The notes under the pieces: model-generated
Told to the model about the DNA's origin: nothing
What the model saw: the letters and a program-made list of their open reading frames with translations, nothing else
Database searches by the model: none
Shown here: positions 10,851 through 22,700 of the stretch, piece by piece
How positions within the stretch are numbered: the first letter of the stretch is position 1
Layout: every line of letters begins with the position of its first letter
From: Aquatica leii
Lineage: Eukaryota > Arthropoda > Insecta > Coleoptera > Lampyridae
DNA length: 64,000 bases
Assembly (NCBI GenBank): GCA_035610365.1
Contig: CM069432.1
Span: 190,263,027 to 190,327,026 of the forward strand
Direction: 5' to 3'
Program-made: the position numbers and the translations under genes

Positions 10851-11824
10851 CAGGGGGTATTTACTTCATATAAATTTCCAAAAAGGTGCGACTTTTTCGC
10901 CACCTATTGGTGCCCCATATCAACTATATAACGTTTATAGTTAGAATCACACCCAAGCTGTGCTCGATTATGTGTAAGAACGGCATGAACAAGCTGCTAG
11001 TCTACAAGAGTTTGATACGGCCCGATATGATGTACACCTTACTAGCATGGTACACGGCGAAGAGCTACATCGAAAAGGTTCTAAAATAAAGCACTACGAC
11101 TTGTTGCTAATGCACTGTGGTTCATGCGAAATAACCAACTGCTACTACTCATAATCGAGTATCTACTTTATCAGACAGCATAAAAGTTGGTGGAAATGAT
11201 ACTGGCAGATCCCAACGAGGTGGAAAGAAAACTTTGACGTTATGACGAAGATGCTGCATAAGTACACGTTCTTCAATAGATGAGTATCCAAATTTTGTTT
11301 TGATTAAATTTTTTTTAAATTTAACATTAAACTATAAATTGCATTATCAAGTATTATATAAAACTTGTGTAATAGATAATGAAATATGTAAATTATATGT
11401 GGGGGCTTTGAAGCGATTCTAACGAGCTTATACTTTCGCATAGATATTGAAAATAGTCACAAATTATAATTAATTTATGTTTATTTTTTATTGTCATTCA
11501 CATAATAATTATTAAAATAACTAAAAATTGATTATCTAAATAATTGTTTTTAATATGTGAAATCTCTATTTATAAACTTGTTTATATGTATGTATATGTT
11601 TTATCTCTGTTATGTATTAATGTAATTTTGTAAGAATTATAATATAAATTTTTATTTTAAATCAAATATGTTTATAAGTATGCATATTAATTATAATTGA
11701 CATGAGATGGCGCTATATGTAGATTTCTATAAAAAATGCTTAAAATAGATCGTTGGGGCACCGATAGGTGTCGATAGTGTGAAACCAATATACGTTTTTT
11801 TATACACGGAGTGTATAGCCCCTG
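10851..11824. mobile_element. hAT-like non-autonomous element in the 3' LTR
   Basis: 974 bp, flanked by perfect 8-bp duplications GACGGCAG (10843-10850, 11825-11832). The ends are CAGGGGGTAT and, inverted, CAGGGGCTAT. An 8-bp duplication with CAGGG-type ends fits hAT. No transposase is seen. The 5' half contains a non-LTR RT remnant. Its right end (about 11690-11815) resembles the inverse of 50337-50470, so the family has at least one other partial copy here. Confidence 0.78.
10880..11250 (+). pseudogene. Jockey-like non-LTR reverse transcriptase remnant inside the hAT-like element
   Basis: The translation LLVYKSLIRPDMMYTLLAW, then in another frame LRLVANALWFMRNNQ, follows the C-terminal part of jockey-clade RTs (consensus pattern: YK-LIRP-M-YA--W, then a short stretch, then LR-A--APW---N). 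Frameshifts separate the pieces. It is a fragment with no function. Confidence 0.65.
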
Positions 11825-12106
11825 GACGGCAGTGTTAAGATTACTCAAGTGGAAATAAATAAGTGATTAACGCGTTATAAATTAATCTATGAAGTACGTG
11901 ACTTTAACGTAAACAAATGTTATACAAGTATGTGACTTTATCTTATCTTCGTATCAGTGATAGCGCTATATATAAATTGTGTGTTTTTATTAAATATCCT
12001 TAGAATTAATTAGTTCGGTTAATTTAAAAGCGTACATGTTTTTAGTATAAGTAAAAATATTTTTAGTAGTTGAAATAAATTAGTTTTAATAATAAAATTT
12101 GCTACA

Positions 12107-12688
12107 ATACAATTACCTTAGAAAGTAAAATACTGTTGTTGGAGAAATAATAATTTAAAAATGTTTTCTGTTGTTTCTATTAATGAAACCTTTGGCAAAG
12201 AAGAAGAAATGCTACTTACACCAAAAATCCGTATTTTGCCTAAATCAATTTGCTGTTAAAGTAGTTTTCAGTCTGATATAAAATAAATATAGTATTTACT
12301 ACGTTTATTAAGATATAGTATTATTAACATCAATACATACATCATTGTATTCTACAGTATGCTGCGAAAAATAAGCGACAAGAAAAATTATAAATAACCC
12401 AGTGCAAAAAAGCAGCACAATGCCTCTCTCTACATTGCGTAAATAAATCATTCAATTTGGTCACAGTTTCCCTATGAATAAGGTAAAGAACGAACAGAGT
12501 CATAACAATCTCCCCAAACAGATAGTAGCATTTAACTTCAAAATTAATAAGTTCTTCATTAAATACAACAAATACTTCATTATTTAACTAAAAAAAGAAA
12601 ACGTTTGTATTTCACAATATTAACACTTGAGGAACAAAAGAAATTTATATAAAATCTTGAGAAATTTATCTAGCTTTAAAAAAATAAA
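12107..12688. other. HECTD1 3' flank
   Basis: AT-rich, no coding signal. A minus-strand AATAAA (plus TTTATT at about 12304) lies roughly 385 bp past the HECTD1 stop and could be its poly(A) signal. This would put the transcript end only about 200 bp from the gypsy LTR. Confidence 0.4.
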
Positions 12689-13768
12689 TTAATTAAGATG
12701 GAATCCCTTTTCTTTTGTAGCAGCTAAAAGTCTTTGCCGTAGTATTTCCTCGGTTGGATAATCTGGTAATTTTAGATAGTGCACACAAGTATTTACAGAC
12801 GGGAAAGAACCTTCTCCAGCATCTACTTTCCGAACGACAGTTAAGCGCGGGTATAAATTTGCTAAACCGCCAGGTGGTAAAGAACTGCATCCAGTCGTAA
12901 ATTGTAGGAAAGCTTTTCGTTCTTCGGGAGACATATCCATTAAGACATTGACGAAACGCAAAAATCCGGGACTATAATTAACAAATTAGTATTAAGCGAA
13001 TTTCAAAAATTCGATTACTTACCTATCCTTAGTATATCCTAATTTTGGTTCCGTATAATTTAATAAATCATCCCTAGTCCATTCGGGATTTTGATCGCCA
13101 CAGAGCATAACCCTCATTTCTTCTGGACTAAACGCGGCTAATTTTTCCATAGGAAATACTACAGAAAATCCCTTATAAAATGCATCCAACTGTCGCGCGA
13201 TGCCTTTGTCAAGCGCAAAACCTACAGTTAAATCTGAATATTCTTCAATATTCTCGATGTTCACTTCTATATCAGCACCGCTACATACTAACTCAATAGC
13301 GGAAATTCCAAAAATGCTACTGCTAGGTGCGTAAGTGAATGTTAACGCTAAGTCTTCTAATAGTACAGGACCCGATGCGTGGTTTATACTCAAATTTTGT
13401 ATTTGATGCGCTTTAGTTTCAGGAGATAAATTATTATCTTGCATAATTTTAAGTTTCCGTTTAACTAATTCTTGGATTTGTTTCAAGAAAGTGGCCCTGA
13501 TAGGGTCGATGTCGTACAAATCCTCTGGACCCAATATGCCATAATACCATGGTTTTTTATCATCCAAATTGATTTTGGGAGGGTCTAATTCAATTTCTTT
13601 TTCACTTTCTTCTGATATTAAACTTGACGTCATGACGTCTTCTTCGTTGCGTTTTAAACCTGCAAAACCGATGCGCTCGTTTACCGTATTTTGTATTTCC
13701 CCGTGGCACATCAATTTTAGGAAACTTTTTGAGAGTGGCAGATCTACAAGTCTGTTGTCTTGCAGCAC
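12689..13768 (-). CDS. HECTD1: HECTD1 exons 16-17, HECT C-terminal half
   Basis: Exon 16 (13023-13768) carries the HECT N-lobe end with [16 protein letters not shown] and [18 protein letters not shown]. Exon 17 (12689-12971) carries the C-lobe with [19 protein letters not shown] and the catalytic [13 protein letters not shown]. The stop TAA is at 12691-12689. Confidence 0.95.
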
Positions 13769-16700
13769 CTTTAAAAATAAATAAAAATTTCAGTATCCCC
13801 AACAAATTGTTGACCAACAAATAATCAAAGAAAATAGTTTCAAACATTTATAAAAACTTGACTAAATCAACAGTCGCACTTCAAATACTCCTTATTATAT
13901 CATAATGAATTGTTAGGTATGAACGTTTCTTCATCAAATTAAAATTACTTTGCACATATTTACAATAAATGATGGGACAAGATCGCATAAGTGGACCAGC
14001 AGTTTTAATAAGATCATCGACTTTGATTAAATAGTTGATAAATTAGCATCATTAAAGTAAGAAAAATGTATAAATAGTAATTAATTGTATTATTGTATTG
14101 CAATATTATATTATTATTATTATTATTAATAATAACTATATAATTATAACATTCTGCTGAACTTTCATTGTTTATTATTTTGAAACGAATATACGCAACG
14201 TTTCGATTGCTGTGGTAACTGGAATCGTCATCATAAAGCGGCATTCATCAACAACAAAGAAATTTTCAGCCAGCCAAGTGTCGAGATAAGCAACATATGG
14301 AAACCACTAAGCGAACCTCTAAAACAACTTAAACTTCACTAAGTAATTTTGTTAATTAATCTGTTACGCTAAGTTGATTTTGTACGCTCTGTACTAAGCT
14401 CCAGTAGTTTCTAAGTTTGTTAGTATTCACCTGATGACGATTGCAGATACCACAGCAATTGAAACGTTGTGTATATTAGTTTCAAAATAATAAACAATGA
14501 AAGTTCAGCAGAATGTTATTACTTCGCATCAAGCAACATTGTTTAATACATTCAAACAAATATAATTATATATGATATATTTTAACTTATTTCACATGTA
14601 TATGTATTGAAATCCTGTTGAAAACGTTAACGAAAATAACATAAAACAGTGTTTTCTTGCTGTTAAAAACTTTTGAAAAAATGAGTGTTGCTTCTTAGAT
14701 GACGCTATTCTATATATTATATTTCTATATGTTTTTCGAGGGGCGTCAAAAAGGTATTGTGCCCCGGACGCTAGTTATGCCCGCTACGCCACTACAACAT
14801 ATACAATCATTATAAATAAATGAATATAATGCCTTCGTTTAAAATCGTATTTTTAATTTTTGCTTCTCAATTAGGTTCCTCTGCTACATAAACGTATGCA
14901 AACAAATTTAAAAAAGAGAGTCATAGTTTCGTCTGATTTCGTTATCAAAATCAATTCGCAGCATAATGCGCAATGGCGAAAGATGTTACACGAACATCAA
15001 AATGCCACCAACGAAGTGAAACTACTGATGTTTCTACACTGTGGTAATAGCGATATATAGTTATCTTTATTTGCTAAGGTAATATTGAAACTCCAAAACA
15101 ATCGCGCTGCCAACCAAAAATAATACAAACTTTTGCTAAGTGTGGAAACGAGAAATTCTTAAAGCAACTTAAGTAAATCAAAACGAAAAGGTCAGTTTTT
15201 TTGTGCCTTAATTTTTATATTTCGTATGTTAATTTAATTTAAGTACATGTAAACGATACTTTATTAACTGATTGTCATTTGCTCAAACGTAGTATTTTTG
15301 ACATTGCCCCTTTTAGTTCCAAGTCGCATATATTATTATTTTTAATGTAATATCTATTTAAACAATAACATACCTTAGCTAAAAATACTCCCAGGAACCA
15401 AAAGTAGCGCACAGCTTTATCACAAATTTCAGACGATTGGGGTAGAGGTGCGGGAAATAAACCAGAAGTTCTCCTTACGTAGTAGCCTGGTGGTCGAACA
15501 CCTTCACCAAGATCTACAGCCTCCTGCATATTAAGCGCTTCATCGTTGCAGATCCACATAGCCAAGTCGCGACGCTGCAATTCGGCGGAAACTAACGCAT
15601 AAAATTCTAACGTCGGACCAAGACCTGTGCCTTCTTCACCAGCAAATTCTACTTCCAATATTGATTTGCGGTCACAATGAATTTTCATAACTTGCATGGC
15701 CCAATCTAATAATGTTTCGCCTCTAGGAACTTTAACTCTTTCATGTTTCAACCGCCCTACTCGAAACTCGTGAGGATCATCCCTTCTTGGTGATAAACCA
15801 GGAGTTCTCTGCCTTTCTATTGTTACATCACGTTGCGTTTGTAACCACACTATACTACGCGACGCGCCAAACGCCGTGCAGTTAAAATACAATTGCCGCG
15901 TGTCGAACGGAAATAGGAAAGGACATGAATGATTTAATTCTTCACACCAAGCCGGTAAACTAGAGCTAGCTAGTACTAATGCGTCTTGTATTTGCTGAAG
16001 TAGCTTATTGGTAATTTTCTTGCTCGTAAATTGTTCTGGTGTTAGATCTATAGACGACTCATTGTAGTCTTGTTCTTTTGAAGTTGTTATAACAAAGAGA
16101 TGACGAAGAAGCTGAAGTACATCTTCAACTGTGCAAATCGAAACTGACGGCGTTCCTGGAATAGGTGTACTAGGTGAAAGAGTAGTACCAGCTACTGAGC
16201 TACTTCCGCTTCGCGAAAAGAGCGTTACTACTGGTGTGCAACGTCCTTCTTCTAATTCTGACATGCCATCGTCTTTAACTTCACGATACACAATACTAAG
16301 AAAATGCAAAATTAGGTTCGATACAAAAAATATTCTGATACTTACATATAAGTTGGCTCCCAAATTCGTCTTAATTTTTCTTGTCGCGTACCTAAATCAG
16401 TTAGTTGAATAAGTTCTTGAACCGCTCGGAACACAGTAGAAGAAGGATCGTTAAGCTCAATCTCAACATCCGGAATTCCAGGCAAATTAGGACCCCTCAG
16501 AATTAATTGTAATTTGGGTTGTGGGAGTAACTCGTGGTCAGAGCTAGAACCACTTTCGTCCTGCCCCGGTGGAGGTACTTCTAAATCTGTAGTTTGATTA
16601 ACGTTCGTACGGCCTGGACGCGGATCAAACGCAGGTATAAGTGCAGAAAATTGTCGTTTTAAAACATATTCGTCGTCCCAAGAACGCCTCTTTCCGGATC

Positions 16701-19700
16701 TACAGTCGTATCCTTCTTCTTCCATAAAAGACAAAAGATTCCTTGACACCATTACATCCTCATAATCGGCATCATCTTCATTTTCATCCTCATCGTTATC
16801 TTCATCTTCTCCCATATCTTCGTCGTCATCTAATTCGGCTAAAAGAGTCGGCGCACGACAAGATTCTAGAAAATCTTCCAAAGATACCTGTAAAATTTTA
16901 CTCGTTTCAATTGATTATATAAAAACCTATACTATTCAAGCGGGAATTGGTGAAATCACACGATTGCGTTAAATTATGCTTCTGTTATAACATACCAGTG
17001 ACGTAGTTTACTATTCACGAAATTCTCTTAAAAACATTAGCGGCATTCAAACGTCTCCTATGCTATCCCAGATGCATGAGCTTCTACAAGGGACTTTACC
17101 AGGAGGGAAGTTACGGATAAGGATTGTTGGGACAATAAAATGTTTCTATGTTTACCTGTTCACTGTCACTACTGGTTGATGTTAAACTCATTGTTAAAGC
17201 TTGACTAAGTCCCTGTGCAGCTGCTGTTGCAGGAATACTATTAGAGTTACTTGTAGGATTGTTACTTGATGATAAGCTAGGATAACTCTGTGCTGTATTC
17301 AGTAACCCACCTGGAAAATTACTGGACAATGCCAATTTTACCAAACTTGACATTGAATTTGGTGCGCGCGGGAATAATGAACCCCCTGTATTTTGGTGAT
17401 TATTTTGAATATTGGAATTTATGATATTGCCCGAAGCGTTGTTGGAATTTGCATTAGCGCTATTGGGATTAGAAACAGAACCTAACGTTCGCCTCCTAGC
17501 TAATGCCGCAAATGTTTCTAAGAGACCAGCAGTTGAAGAAGGTTCAATATGATTACTTGCCTCGGTAGAAGTAAGATTTGGAACGCTAACGCTCATTGGA
17601 TTGGTAACCGAAGAATTACTGTTGTTTCTAACATTGTTTGAATGATTCACAGCCTCTTCTTTACTGCAGTTATCTTTTATGTCGTGCTCTACAGTAGGTT
17701 TTTTTGTCTTGGTTGGTCTATCATCGTCAGATACAGATATTCTAACATCTGTATTTGTAATAGTGTTGATAGCACATGGATTTTGCTGATTCTGTTGATT
17801 TTGATGCATCATTATACTTGATTGTAATAATTCTCCTGATAAAAGACTATTAGTATTATTTATTAACAAATCGGTGCCTTCTCGAATTTTATCCAGAGCT
17901 TCTACAGCTTCAGCTAAACTTTGAGCAGCGGCATTAACGGCAACTCTACTAGTATTAATTTTGCTAGATCGTCTAGATATAACCTCCTTGTTTAAATTTG
18001 ATCCAGAATGACTTGAAGTGATGTTACTTCGGTGTGGTTCTGATGTATCACAACTTTGTTGTCGTCTTAAAGACGTGTGGGAAATTACGTTGCTAGGTTT
18101 AGTGTCTGTTAGAGCAAGACTTTCTACTATTGTTGCTAAATCACTGGTGATCGAATTGTTGATAGCGGATAAGTCGTGATGAGGATCTCTTAATGGATGT
18201 ACAACTACTGATAAATCAGACTCATTAATTGCAGCTTGAGATTCAGATGTTACGGCAACAATTGCTTCAGCGCGAGCAACGGACAACATACTTTCAGCGA
18301 TTGTTTCAGCCGCTTGTTTAGCAGCCAGGTTATCAGCAGAAGCAGCTTGTTCTGTAGATGCCACAGACGTTTTGGCATCAGTAGCTTCCGGTAGACTTGG
18401 AGTTGAACTACTTTTACGACTAGTTAGCACACTTTGTTTATCTTTTGTCTCTTTGGCTTTCATTATAGCACTATGCAATTTTGTGGTTGCTACTTCTATA
18501 TCAAAACCGGGTGTCAATTTAAGATCGTATTTGCCCTCGGCCCCCATTCTATACGAATTAGAACCACCGTGATCCCAAGTAACGTCAATCCAACCGCTGT
18601 GTAGTTCGCCTGTTACGGTTCCTGTACAAACAATAAGTAAGTAATCGATTATACTACGAAATGCTTGCGCAAATATTAAATTGCGTTAATAGTATTACAT
18701 GTCAGATATTATTTTTCGACTCGTAACATAACAATTTTTGGTAAAATAATCAATTGCATTTTCTCAAATCTCAAATAAAAGTAGCTTTCTCATATAATAA
18801 TTATTAAGTAAGGTATTGATTCTTTAATTTTACTATACTACATATTTTTAAAAAATCACGAAACATTTACATCGTCATTAACACAAATATCAAAAGACGA
18901 AAACCGTTCTACCGTTGCTACGCACTTACAATCTTCTTTGAGACTTCAATGTAAAACTTGTTACTAATATAAAAGCCTACTACAGGTAATGTCGGCAAGT
19001 TACACCGTTATCCAATATATCAACAATTTTGTAAAATCACAGATTAAAAACACCTGTTGTTTTTAGCTGTCATACAAAGACAGCAATAACAGATAGTAGC
19101 ATCACTAGACAAAACTAATATAAAACATGTTTTAATTTGGCGGCTGATCGTTATTTGTTCGTAGATAATTATATTAGGTGGACAACGTAAACATTTTTTG
19201 TCTTTTTTTAAACTAATCAAAATTAGATATAAGAATAAATTAAGCAACACCTACTAGTTAAAATATCGTCAACAACTGAGAGTAGAAATAGAATATGCAA
19301 TTGAAACATGGAAAATCGTATTATTACTTAAATGCAAACGATATATTGGGTCATCTGAAGAAACTTCGTAGTTTTTTTGAGCTTAATGTTTAACAAGTAT
19401 ATTGAATTTTAACTGTAAATAGCTATACATATTTTGTCTGTTAAAAGTAGCATTAATTTGGTGCACTATTAATATGGATGTAAACATATTATGTAAAGAT
19501 TGTAAACAAACCTAAGTAAGAGGTTTTTTATTTTAATGTTTAAAATAAAAATCATCCAGCTCCTTTTTGAATGTCGTGTATTTTCAGATTAACGAAACGA
19601 CTTAAAATTTTTAAATAGTTATTTTTATCTTGACCAACAGTTTTAATGGGTATAGCTCGTTTCAAAACTAAAGAACGCTGAGATGCGCGTCGGATAAATT

Positions 19701-22700
19701 TGGATTTGACGATCATGCGAAATAAAATCTATCTAAAAACATCAGCTGTAATGTGTGAACTTAATGTAATGATTAATCTTTAATTCATTAATGTACACAC
19801 CTCAAACGCCGTATGAAAACGTGCAAACGTTTTTCAGTTGGATAATGTATTGACATTGGGAACAAAATTGGTTTTAAAAAGATCTCTATGTAAGTAAAAC
19901 GGTTGCTTTTTCAGCAGTCAAAAAAGTATCAGTTATCCAATTAAAGGTGAGTTCTTGACATGTTAAATGATTTACCATCAATACATAAATGAATAACGAT
20001 TCTAGAATATTCTGCGGTAGAATCATAAGGTAAGCTTGTGAAATAAAAGTTACTGTATGATAGTACAGAAACAGAAATTGGTTGTACGTGTACATTCGTC
20101 ATCTAGCCCCACAGAGCCACTCCCTAGGTTATTTCTTGAGCAAAATTAACAACTACTACAGCAACATCCGGTTTACAATCAAAGTGGAAGATTATGAAAT
20201 ACTGCCGCTCTTAGATGTACAAATAAAACGCATAAACAACAGGATGAAGACTCTCATGCACAGCACCAGGAAAATTAGTGACATCAGCAAATGTAAGAAA
20301 AACAACACGTCAAGAATTGTTTTCTGAAAAATGGTCACTCATTTCGGGACATAAAAAAACAAAAAGTCAAAAAATAACCCGCAGCAGTTTATAGGATACA
20401 TAATCCTACTATATGTCGCCGGCGTCAATGACAGATTCAGGATTCTAAAAAAGAAGAACATCGGAATTCGATATGGTACCGTCCAAAAAATACAATAACT
20501 TAACACCTGTAACAAATTTGAGAACACAACTATAAGCAGGGTGGGAGTCTATCAAATAGTGTCAAGGTGATATGTCAGACATACCGTAGACAAGTCGAAG
20601 CATTCAACGCAGAATTAAAGAACATGACAAAATAAGGTATTTGAATATTTGATGTTAACTATTTACTCTACACGTCTACACGTTTTTGTATTTTACTTTG
20701 ACATGTTTTTGAGAAAATTGAGTAATACACTAGCATAGTTTGCTTTTTATTTAAAATAATACAGTACTATCCTATAACAATAAACACAGAACTTTTCGTT
20801 TTACGGTATGCTTTAACTTTTTTATAAATTTTATTGAAAAATTGTTTCATTTTGTTATTTTAAGTATACACTACTTGCGAATTTGTTTCCGTTGAAAGGC
20901 AGCGATGTGGTACGAAGTAACCAGAAGGCTGACCGTTACAATTTTCCATCGTTTTGATTTTGAGACCCACCTTTTGATAGAACGGAGAGAATATGAAAAG
21001 CCAGCTCCATACCAAATTTCAAGTTACTAGGACTTTTGGTTCGAGAGTTATCGTGGGTACATCGTTACACACAGACACCCAAAATGTTTTTATCAAAAAT
21101 ACAGTTTTCTGATTCAGACCTTAAAACGTAAAATTCTACAAAAAAAATTGCGATCGCTATACTTTCCTTATAAAAAAGTAAAAAAGTTGTTTTTAGCATA
21201 AGTTCAAGTTAATCTTTTACCAAAATTTGATAACATTGTTTTTATACTTAGTATGTAAAATTCACACTTTTCGATCAATTGGAAAAGCCTATGCGGCGCT
21301 GTAGAACTTAAATAACCTTGTACATTTTAATTCGACTAATCGTTCAAATCTTTATTTCATTTTTATTTCAAACAGACTAAGTGAAAATATTGTTTCGAAA
21401 GTACTAAAAATTGAGAAACTGAGCGCAAATAGTTTTCAACACTAATCCAACTAACATTAATATTTGTTTTAGAATATTAAATTACATGTAAAGTCAAAGT
21501 TAGTACTTTGATTATCAATCTAAGCTCTTCTGGGTGCACAGCTGATGACCATGAAAATAATGAAAAGCATTTGAATGTTATAGTGGAACACGATGAATAT
21601 AAATATTGATTCTAGTACTAATTTTAATTCAAATGTTATAAACAATTGTAATATAGGTGGAAACTATAATTGTGTTAATAGTATTAGTGTAAGTAATGAA
21701 TTGCAACAGAATCTACGCCATAAGAAGCAAGAAAGCCGAACTGTAGATATCCCGGACTGCATTGATTCTGTAAAATTAGCAGAAAACCATTCTGAAATGG
21801 GAAGCACGCTAGAAAATATGGAAATGAACTGGTTTTGCTTACTTTGTTATAATGAAATGTAATATGTGTAACCTTGAAAGAAACTGTTTTGGATAAATAT
21901 AACAGAGATAATAAACATTTAATCAGAATATTCACATTTAGAACAGTTTAGTTCAGCGCTAGATATTCCATGCATATTGCAGAAAACGTATTCCAAATAC
22001 TATGACAAAATGTACGATGCGTGGGAAGAGAAGTCCTTAAAAAACAATCACAGAAGCCGCAAAAGACGAACGAGAATTAGCAATTGCTGCAGAAGAAGTA
22101 CGCAGTGATGATATACCGATGTTGTGTGCGATGGTTCCGAGACCAAGAGGTCTTACAGGTGTAATTATACTTCTCTTTCTGGAACCGCTGGTATTGTTAG
22201 CTACCGCGCAAAAAATCTTGTTTGTAGGTATAAAAAATAAATATTGAAATGTTCGCGATATTATTGTCAAGTTCGAGATAATAGCCGAAGAATGTTGAAC
22301 GTTCTAGAGACAGATAACATAAATATATAAAACTATTCAAAAGAAGCATAGAAGCATAGGTCAGTTTTTCCAAGTTAGAAGTATTAAGAAGATTTTGCGG
22401 TTTAAAATAAATAAGTGATTAACACGTCTGTTAAGAAATAAATAACGCAGTTTAAGCATACGTGCCTTTAATGTAAACAAGCATCAGTTTTAAATAAACA
22501 GAAGTTATCCGCGGACATTATTTTTCGAGTGACTGTAATATATAAATTAGTGTAAGTGTTTTTCTTAAATATCGTTAGATTTAATAAGTTACGTGTAGTT
22601 ATAATCGTGTAAATATTTGTTTATAACGAAACTAGCTTTAAAAATTCGTTACAATATTGTGTAGATACAAAAAAGTAGAAACCCATAACGTAGCAGCAAA

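Larger units (their letters stand above)
3586..12106 (+). mobile_element. Complete but degenerate Ty3/gypsy LTR retrotransposon carrying a macrodomain ORF
   Basis: Both LTRs start TGAAAC and end GCTACA. They are flanked by the 4-bp duplication ATAC (3582-3585 and 12107-12110). Internal order is gag (coiled coil, CCHC), protease (LVDTGAT), RT, RNase H, integrase (zinc finger, core, GPY-type C-terminus), then an extra ORF for a macrodomain, then a purine tract and the 3' LTR. RT before integrase places it in Ty3/gypsy; the pol style recalls 412/mdg1-like elements, but the clade is not settled. Frameshifts and stops run through gag and pol, the two LTRs differ by point changes and indels, and two later insertions (8182-9605 and 10851-11824) interrupt it. 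It is an old, non-autonomous copy lying just downstream of the HECTD1 3' end. Confidence 0.93.
10695..12106 (+). repeat. 3' LTR of the macrodomain gypsy element, interrupted
   Basis: It matches the 5' LTR from TGAAAC to GCTACA once the 974-bp insert (10851-11824) and one copy of its 8-bp duplication are set aside. It carries about 34 bp not present in the 5' LTR (around 10790-10830). Confidence 0.9.
13769..15373. other. HECTD1 intron 15 with repeat remnants
   Basis: 1.6-kb intron holding an ATT-rich microsatellite (14108-14140), the inverted-repeat element at 14148-14516 and a single TIR-like end at 14738-14794. No gene seen. Confidence 0.6.

Noticed and set aside
14100..14140. ATT-rich run as a regulatory element
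   Set aside because: Simple-sequence repeat in an intron with no other support.
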